Source of the DNA: Asterella californica
Taxonomy: Eukaryota > Streptophyta > Marchantiopsida > Marchantiales > Aytoniaceae
DNA length: 64,000 bases
Assembly (NCBI GenBank): GCA_036924285.1
Contig: JAYKYS010000004.1
Span: 21,670,001-21,734,000 of the forward strand
Direction: 5' to 3'
The translations under genes were made by a program, and so were the position numbers. Positions within the stretch are counted from its first letter, which is position 1. The number at the start of each line of letters is the position of its first letter. The notes beneath the pieces were generated by a model, which was not told the origin of the DNA, did not search any database, and saw nothing but the letters and a program-made list of their open reading frames with translations. Positions 57,513 to 64,000 of the stretch are shown in pieces.

Positions 57513-59242
57513 TCATCCAAGATATAAAACTCTGCTCCGACTTCCTCGCTTCTTGAAGAGTTTCACACGCTTGCCTGCAATGGGAACTTTAAGCTCTGCC
57601 CCATCAAGCTCTCTTAGTGAATATGTGGCATTGTCATGCACGACAAGAACCACATATGGGCCAAACCATCGCTTAGAGAATTTTCTAAGTGCACTGTGTT
57701 GGTTGTCCAAGCTACTATCGTAGACCAACACCCAATCTCCTTCTTTAATCTCCTTCGGTCTTAATCGATGACGCTTATCGAATCTGTCCTTGTTTCTCAA
57801 GCGTGTCTCTTTCAGCTTCTCCAATGCAATCTATACTTGTTCAGGTCTTCTCTCTAGTTGACGGATTCGGACAGCAAGAAGATCTTCTGTAGACATACCA
57901 TCCTCCCAAGGTAGAACACTCCAAGTGGGTATGTGCTCCTCAATGGGCATGATAGGTTTCTGCCCCTGCATCAACTCCGTTGGCATATATCTTGTAACTG
58001 AACTATGAGTCGAACGATAAGCCCATAATGCAAACGGAAGAAATCTTGGCCATTCTCTTGCCCTCCCCTTGCAAGCTTTCACAATAGCTTTCACAATAGG
58101 AGGATGACCACGTTCACTCTTCACATTACCCTCCGGATTGTAGGCTGTGGTGAGAGCTAACTTCACACCGCACCTCTTGAAGAACGCTTTAGTCTCATCA
58201 TTGTTCAGCTCCCCTCGATCAACCGTGATCTTCCCAACACAACCATATCTACAAATCACATCTTCCAACAAGAATTTGCATACTCCCTCTGTGGATTTTG
58301 TCCGTAAGGCTCGCCCTTCCACTTGGTTGGACAAATCCTCACGTGCCAAAACTAAGTATCGCATCTGCCATATACCAACTGGCATAATAACAAGATCTAC
58401 TACCCACTTATAGTGCATTGCAAGTGGATAAGTAGGATGTAATCCATCTCGATGCCGAATTCCTGAATACTCTTGACAAGTTTGGCATGTCTCCACAAAT
58501 TGAACTACATCTCTGTACATGTTACGCCACCAATATCTCTCCTTCAGCTTTGTAAAGGTGGCATAAATACCTCTATGTCCTGCCCACAAGCTCTCATGAA
58601 AATCCTGCATGAGTAACTTCTGCATGTCAACCTTGCACACAACCCTTTGTGGCATCTTACCACCTTGCTTAGTCTGCTTCCACAAATAACCACCGTGTAG
58701 CAAGTAGTTATAAGTCTTCTTCCTGATCTGTTTAAAGTGGGCATCACTCCATCCTGGATGCCTAGTCAACAAGCTCAGATAGCGTCCTATGTCTATCCAT
58801 TCTCCTTCATATAGCTCCTTCATGAACGGTTTCGAATACTCACTCTCACCTCCTTGAGCTCTACAGAAAACAGTAGTACCAACATCCTCTGTATCTTCTA
58901 CCATCTCCTCTTCATCCTCATACCTCGCACGAGACAACATATCAGCTACTGGGTTGTTCTTTCCTGCTATGTGTCTGAACTCAGGATTTAAGGACTTGAT
59001 GTAAGCAATCCAGCGTAGCATAGCAATATCAAGGGTGTTACAGTTTGTAATCATCCCTAATAGTGGTAAACAATATGTTTCTACTATTACTGGCGCTCCT
59101 ATCAAATAGTCCTTTTCATAGCTGTAACTACTCCCCATAACTCTTTCTTCACTTGAGGATAGTTTCTATGTCGCTCACTCAACACCTTTGCTCCAAATCT
59201 GACTGCAAACCGATTCTCTTCTTCATCATCTTGTCCTACTGC
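57513..59242 (-). pseudogene. RNase H and integrase of copy 3
   Basis: From 59242 the RNase H part continues after the TGA, shifts frame near 59140, then stays open to 57831 (435 codons). RNase H residues are in IVETYCLPLLG (Asp replaced by Tyr) and AGKNNPVADMLSRA. The integrase zinc domain is complete (FHESLWAGHRG, CQTCQE). The core keeps Asp in VVDLVIMP, Asp in TVDRGEL and Glu in VKSERGH, so the triad is intact. One TAG near 57828 separates the C-terminal GPY/F-like part (57513-57824: WVLVYDSSLDNQHSALRKFS, KRWFGPYVV). This is the best-kept integrase in the window. Confidence 0.87.
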
Positions 59243-60754
59243 TCATCCAATGGCTATCGGACTAGTATCAACAGTAAGTATCACTGGTTTGCTATCCTCA
59301 TAGCTCACACGACAAAGTACAGGTGGAGAAGATAACAACTGCTTCAATCTCTGAATCGCCTCAGTATGCCTCTCCTCCCATGCAAACCTCTTGTGCTTTC
59401 TCAGCAGATCATAAAGAGGATCAGCCACATGTGCAAAATGTGGAATCCACACATGATAGAAGACACAAGCTCCAAGAAACCTTCTCACCTCTGTTGTTGA
59501 ACCACAAGTATCCTTCATCCGCCGTATAGCATCCACTTTACCAAGATCAGGCTTGCGTCCAAACCATCCACATAGGTGCCCCACAATCACAACTTCTCGC
59601 ACTCCAAATGAAGACTTAGCACCTGATAGTGTCAAGTGCGCCTCTTCAAGTCGTGATAAGATTTTATCACAATCTGAAATGTGATCAGCAACAAAGTTTC
59701 TACACCCCTTCTGATCCATTGTCTCATCTTTCTCCTCCTCAACGCATCTCTTAATTGGAATGTCATCCAAGAAAGGCATGGTCTTCTCAGGAATGAACTC
59801 ACGGAGAACCTTGTTCATCCCGTTCATCATGTGCGCTACCGAGTTCGTTGCTCCTTGTGGTAGCGTGCACATTCTGACCAACCCCAACGGTGTCCTCATG
59901 GTGGTGATATCTCTACTCTGTTCAGCAAGTTGAAACTGATCGTATCCAAAGCAAAGATCTCCTATAGAGTAAATAGCCCTCCCAGCAAACGCTTCAGCAA
60001 ACTCTCCGACGATAAGTCCTATGCCTGTATTTCTGATGGTCACTTGGTTCACATGTTGCATATCTTGGATGAACCGTAATGCACCACTCTTCTTTGGTAC
60101 TGTAAACCAACGACTAGAGTATGATGCAAACGATGGTTCCAAGATCTTCATCTGCATCTTCTCCTTCAAGAGCTCTATGAGTTTTGGTAGATGCGCTCTA
60201 GGTACAGGAATTGGCCTCAAGTCCCAAGGAGCATGTGGAACTGTGAATATGATCATTGGTGTCACAATGCTAAGATCTACACATCCGATTTCTGAGGCTT
60301 CAAAAGCAAAGGCTTTCCCATGTCTAGCTAACATCTCTTTAAACCTATTCTCCTCCACATGCAAAAGAAAATCTGCTGAACCAACCTTCAACTCCTTGAG
60401 CGTAGCTTCAGTGAACTTGTGACCGACTCGGCTAAGATCTCTTAAGCTTTTCTCCTTCGAAGATTGTTGGACTCGCTGGTTAGAATCACTAGGTAATGGC
60501 TGAGCAACAGGTTTTACCTTCTTGTCTACCGTTTTGTACCTAGTATCAACTCTAACTTCAAGATCTACGAATGACTCTATAGCTGTATAGAGCTCCCTAG
60601 AGTGTACTTCCACCACATGATCCTCATCTTCTTGCTCATGCATAGCAAGCTCATCGATGAAATCTCCCAATCCTAACTCCAAATAAACACCTTCTATCTT
60701 GTCATCCTCTTCAAGCACACCAACTCTCTTTAGGTCTTTTTCAGTTTTTCGCAC
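59243..60754 (-). CDS. Reverse transcriptase of copy 3, frame intact
   Basis: A 503-codon frame with RWFTVPKKSGALRFIQDMQH, YSIGDLCFGYDQFQLAEQSR, LPQGATNSVAHMMNGMNKVL, the catalytic FLDD and VRRFLGACVFYH. It begins just after a TAG that interrupts the upstream linker, and ends in TGA after VDTSPIAIG, the same position as in copy 2. Sequence differs clearly from copy 2, so the families separated some time ago. Confidence 0.87.
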   Translation of the reverse strand: MRKTEKDLKRVGVLEEDDKIEGVYLELGLGDFIDELAMHEQEDEDHVVEVHSRELYTAIESFVDLEVRVDTRYKTVDKKVKPVAQPLPSDSNQRVQQSSKEKSLRDLSRVGHKFTEATLKELKVGSADFLLHVEENRFKEMLARHGKAFAFEASEIGCVDLSIVTPMIIFTVPHAPWDLRPIPVPRAHLPKLIELLKEKMQMKILEPSFASYSSRWFTVPKKSGALRFIQDMQHVNQVTIRNTGIGLIVGEFAEAFAGRAIYSIGDLCFGYDQFQLAEQSRDITTMRTPLGLVRMCTLPQGATNSVAHMMNGMNKVLREFIPEKTMPFLDDIPIKRCVEEEKDETMDQKGCRNFVADHISDCDKILSRLEEAHLTLSGAKSSFGVREVVIVGHLCGWFGRKPDLGKVDAIRRMKDTCGSTTEVRRFLGACVFYHVWIPHFAHVADPLYDLLRKHKRFAWEERHTEAIQRLKQLLSSPPVLCRVSYEDSKPVILTVDTSPIAIG

Positions 60755-60912
60755 AACCTTCTACTCCCACTTCTGCAAGTCAGCAAATCGTGTATGTGTA
60801 GCAAATCCACTCCCATAAAATCTCACAACTCCTGTACAAAAAGCACTTTCTTTCTCTAGCGAGAGTACCTTCTCCAGTGTACTACTATGTCCTCACTCTA
60901 TAGCAGTACTTG

Positions 60913-61362
60913 TCAAAAATCCTTGAACTCCTCCGTGACCTTAGGCAAGGAACCACCTCTCAGATAATCTCCGTTCCGCTCGTGGTTTGCTGATACAGTT
61001 AGAAATTGTACCGCTCTCTTGCCATCTTGACTTCTGATCCGCGCATAAGCAGATCCATCATCCAAAACCTTGGTCTCCATCCTCACAGCTGTAATGTAAG
61101 GTTGACCGAGTATCACCGGGTATGATGTACTATCTTGAACAAAGAAGTTTTGTTCAATAGTTACATCTCCAACCTTCACTTTCACATCAGGACAAGCTCC
61201 ATAGAGTTCTCCTCGTGTGTTGTTCACTGTTCTAATCATCCAACCATGATCTATATCAACAGGCCATCCACCTTGTTTGTAGATGTCTTTAGAGACAATA
61301 TTGATCTCCGATCCATGATCAATGAGAGCAACCACCGGATCTGTCATCTCTCCTACCTTCAC
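60913..61362 (-). pseudogene. Aspartic protease domain of copy 3
   Basis: ALIDHGSEINIVS carries the DHG active-site triad shared with copies 1 and 2; YPVILGQPYI follows. The domain is intact over 149 codons. The region on to 60755 holds a short degraded linker. Confidence 0.85.
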
Positions 61363-61435
61363 TAAGGCTTCGGTAGTAGCTCTAGCCCAATGTCCTCTAG
61401 TGTAATGACTAGAGACTTTGTCATCGCTATCATCC

Positions 61436-63260
61436 TCAAACCGAACCTTGCGGTTGATGCAGCATTGAGCTAGTTCTAACTCTTCCTCTCTTGAATATCC
61501 TTGTGTCTAATGCATTAGACACAACGGTTTCTCCTGCCAATTGTCTTTTTCGTTTGATGGTGTCAATAATGACATCATGAAACTCGTTCTTGACAATCCC
61601 AAGAACTTCTCGCAAGGTAAACTCGATCTTTGCATTGAGTACTCTCTCTTCTAGTACTCCTTTCAGATCCATAGCAGCTTCAATATCAGACTGAAGCTTG
61701 TATGAAGGAGATTTACCTTTCTCCTTACCTCTGCTCTTCTCTGACTTCTCAGGAGTAGAGGATATGACCTCTTCCATAGTCTCCTCTGGTAGAGACATAA
61801 TCTCTGGTCTAAACTTTTCTCCTCTTGTTTGTCTCTTGAGAGCTGTTCTCTCTTCGCTAGGGCCTGCTTCATCTCGTTTGCGCTTCTCCTCCATGAGAGC
61901 CTCATGTTGACTCTTCGCCAAATAAGCATGAACAGACATTGTATCCACGGGATCATCCCATCCAGTAGCACCTCTGATTGCCGTGGCTGTTCTGAGCAAC
62001 TCCTCCCTTGCCATTTTCCTCCTTTTGTTCGTGCTTACCGCATGACTCCACATATCAAGAGTATCTCCATGCTTCTTAGAAGCACTTCTTTCTCGTACTA
62101 CCTCAACTCCATAAGTAGCAGCTTCTACCGACGCAGTAGCATGCTGAGATAGATACTCCTCCAGTACTTGCTTCATTCCTCCTTTCCCGAAGTTGGTTCT
62201 AAGAATCTCTCCATTATCTTTCAGAGCAATCTTTCCTTCCTTCCAATAGACTACTCCATCTCGTAGAGTTTTGGCAAAATCACCACACTCTCTTCGAGCA
62301 TGATCAGAACTATCACACCAAATGCATCTCTGTACATAATCTTGCTTAGGAGCAAGTCTGGTATCATGTGCTCCTCCCTTCTCTTCCAACCTTGCTAACT
62401 TGATCTGCAAGTCCCTCATCTCTTTTACCAACTCTTCCATAGCATCTCTTTGCGGTGCAACTTTCAGAACAAGAATAGTAGGAAGTGGAACTTGAGGTAC
62501 ATGCACAATAGGTGCTTGCACATTGGATACCATTAGTTGCGTACGAGGTACTATGATCGACGGTGGTCTCTCTTCTTGTCTTACCACCACCTTCCCTCTC
62601 CGGTACTCTCGTTTGGCAAGCACACTCACTGCTTCAAAGACTTTTCTCTAGTCAGTAGTGAGTCCGTTGTCTTCCATCCTATCTTCCAAAAGCAGCTCCA
62701 ACTCCCTTTGTAATTCATTGTTGGCTGCTTGCAGAAACAACTCCACCTTGTCGTTCTCCAATGTGAGCTTCTCCATCCGAGACAACTGAAGGAATTGTCT
62801 CTCAAACTCCCGAAATAGCTCTGTGGCAACAAGCCCTTTGTTGGGTTTGTTTACCCACTCCATGAATGACTTCTTAGTCACTCGGTCTGCACCCTCTAAA
62901 GAATACTCTTCTTTGAGCTGAAGAGTAAATCCTTCCCATGTAGCACCATGAGATCGGATGATGTCCTTCACATGCTCTCGTAGCTCAAGTACGACAGCAA
63001 ACTCAAATGTACTCACCTTTTTTCTTTCTGGCACCTTACTCAACTCCCATCTCTCGGGAATAGTACTTTAGGTACTTGGATATATTCTTCCCGCCAAACT
63101 GATCTAGCAACCCCACAACAGATTGCAAGGCTTTAGTAGCCATGGCTTCTTTCCGTTCAGTGGCTTGCTGCTGTTGCATTACCAATGCGAATGCCTCAAG
63201 CAATCGCATATCAGACCGTGAAAGCTTGGTCACCTTTGGAGCCTCTCCAGATGTAGAGTA
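61436..63260 (-). pseudogene. Gag of gypsy copy 3, N-terminus missing
   Basis: Pieces: 63233-63036 (DMRLLEAFALVMQQQQATER), 63043-62648 (capsid-like: WEGFTLQLKEEYSLEGADRV, SFMEWVNKPNKG) and 62629-61436. The last holds an intact zinc knuckle CIWCDSSDHARREC near 62320 and an acidic helical C-terminus. A 1-nt shift near 63040 and a TAG near 62650 break it. It matches copy 1 and 2 gag segment for segment but with low identity. Confidence 0.87.
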
Positions 63261-64000
63261 AGTTTAATGAACGACGGATCGATGTTCATTGCTTCCATAG
63301 TTTCTCAAAGATACGTGTGGTTCACCCAGTCGTACGTCTTTTCAAAGTCCTGCTTGAGAAATGTTGAAGGGATTCGCTTGTGCTCTACCCATTCTTGTCC
63401 CATCTTGAAAGTCAGGATGTTGTCGGAGATGTTGCGGCCTTTGATGAATCATTTTTGTCGGTTGTCAACTAATTCAGGAAGATCGATCCGCAGTCTGTTC
63501 GTCATTATCTTCGCTATGAGCTTGTAAGCTATGTTAAGCCTAGATATCGGTCTCCAGTTTCGCAGTCTTTGCAGTTCTCCTTCTTTGGGTATTAGCTTGA
63601 TTCCCCTGCTTCGCCGTCCACGTCAGCTGCTGGGTGAGCCAGAAACGCTTAATCAGCTCCTGAAGATCGGTTTTCATCTCATTTCCCAATGCTTTGAGGG
63701 TTTCTGCTGTCATGTCATCCAAGCCAGGGGACTTATCCGCTTCAGCTCGAGAATCGTCCGAAGGATTTGCTCGTTTGAGGACAGTTCTCGCAGTTTCTTG
63801 TTTTGGATTTCTGACATCTTCTTCCTCGTTAAGCTTAGCGCCAGCTTCCTCAGGTTCTTCTCGTCCTCTACCTCTTGATCCTTCTTGAAGAGCTCTTGGT
63901 AGAATCTGTGAAGTTCTTTGTTGATGTCTTCCCTTTTTGTGATCCATTCGCCTTCCTCTGTTTGCAGGGATAACATCCACTCTTTAATTTGCTTTGCTCG
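63261..64000 (-). mobile_element. LINE, RT N-terminal part
   Basis: On the minus strand: LHRFYQELFKKDQE, KLRELSSNEQILRTILELKR, KSPGLDDMTAETLKALG and LRNWRPISRLNIAYKLIAKI, then NILTFKMGQEW. These are the linker and first RT motifs of plant L1-type LINEs, with frameshifts near 63740 and 63600. It runs off the right edge of the window and stops at copy 3. It is probably the same insertion as the pieces at 46416-47115 and 32461-33625. Confidence 0.82.

Larger units (their letters stand above)
54984..63260 (-). mobile_element. Ty3/gypsy LTR retrotransposon copy 3, 5' truncated
   Basis: A related family on the minus strand: gag, protease, RT, RNase H, integrase, PPT, then a roughly 2.4-kb LTR (54984-57376). 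The 5' LTR, PBS and gag start are missing; the gag frame begins abruptly at about 63260 beside LINE sequence. The LTR is the same family as the solo LTR at 9142-11467. Confidence 0.9.

Overview
The window looks like nuclear DNA of a non-seed land plant or close streptophyte relative; a bryophyte, perhaps a liverwort, is my best guess. The reasons are spliced host genes with GT/AG introns, a large plant-type Roco (LRR-Roc-COR) gene, a mitochondrial-type GrpE gene, and dense Ty3/gypsy, LINE and hAT remnants. The species cannot be fixed from the sequence alone. No rRNA gene, convincing tRNA gene or CRISPR array was seen.

Host genes. At 1134-3380 (minus) are four phase-0 exons of a GrpE co-chaperone with a mitochondrial-type presequence; the short last exon is not visible. 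At 20658-25582 (minus) is a three-exon, 1538-residue Roco protein whose P-loop glycine codon is split by an intron. It has a duplicated TATA-like promoter segment just upstream.

Left half, repeats. A diverged repeat pair lies at about 6.07-8.83 kb and a solo LTR (minus) at 9142-11467. A gypsy element (copy 1, 11689-18358) has LTRs, PBS, gag, protease and PPT, but most of reverse transcriptase and all of RNase H and integrase are deleted. A decayed hAT transposase is at 27785-29943.

Right half, a nested retroelement cluster (32.46-64 kb). A minus-strand LINE (three pieces: 32461-33625, 46416-47115, 63261-64000) was opened by two sets of insertions. One is a 12.8 kb gypsy element (33626-46415, plus). 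The other is gypsy copy 2 (47116-54977, plus) joined to a 5'-truncated gypsy copy 3 (54984-63260, minus). The 12.8 kb element is the most notable object. Its pol carries a cytosine-5 DNA methyltransferase between protease and reverse transcriptase, and a PHD finger after integrase. The last stretch of pol is split by a further 3153-bp insertion (42401-45553) with TG...CA ends and a CTTTG target duplication, so the nesting is three deep. All gypsy coding regions carry premature stops that mostly read as CAG to TAG or TGG to TGA/TAG changes.

Exon joins, domain calls and repeat boundaries were made by eye. Family names come from recognised motifs; no alignment or database search was run.
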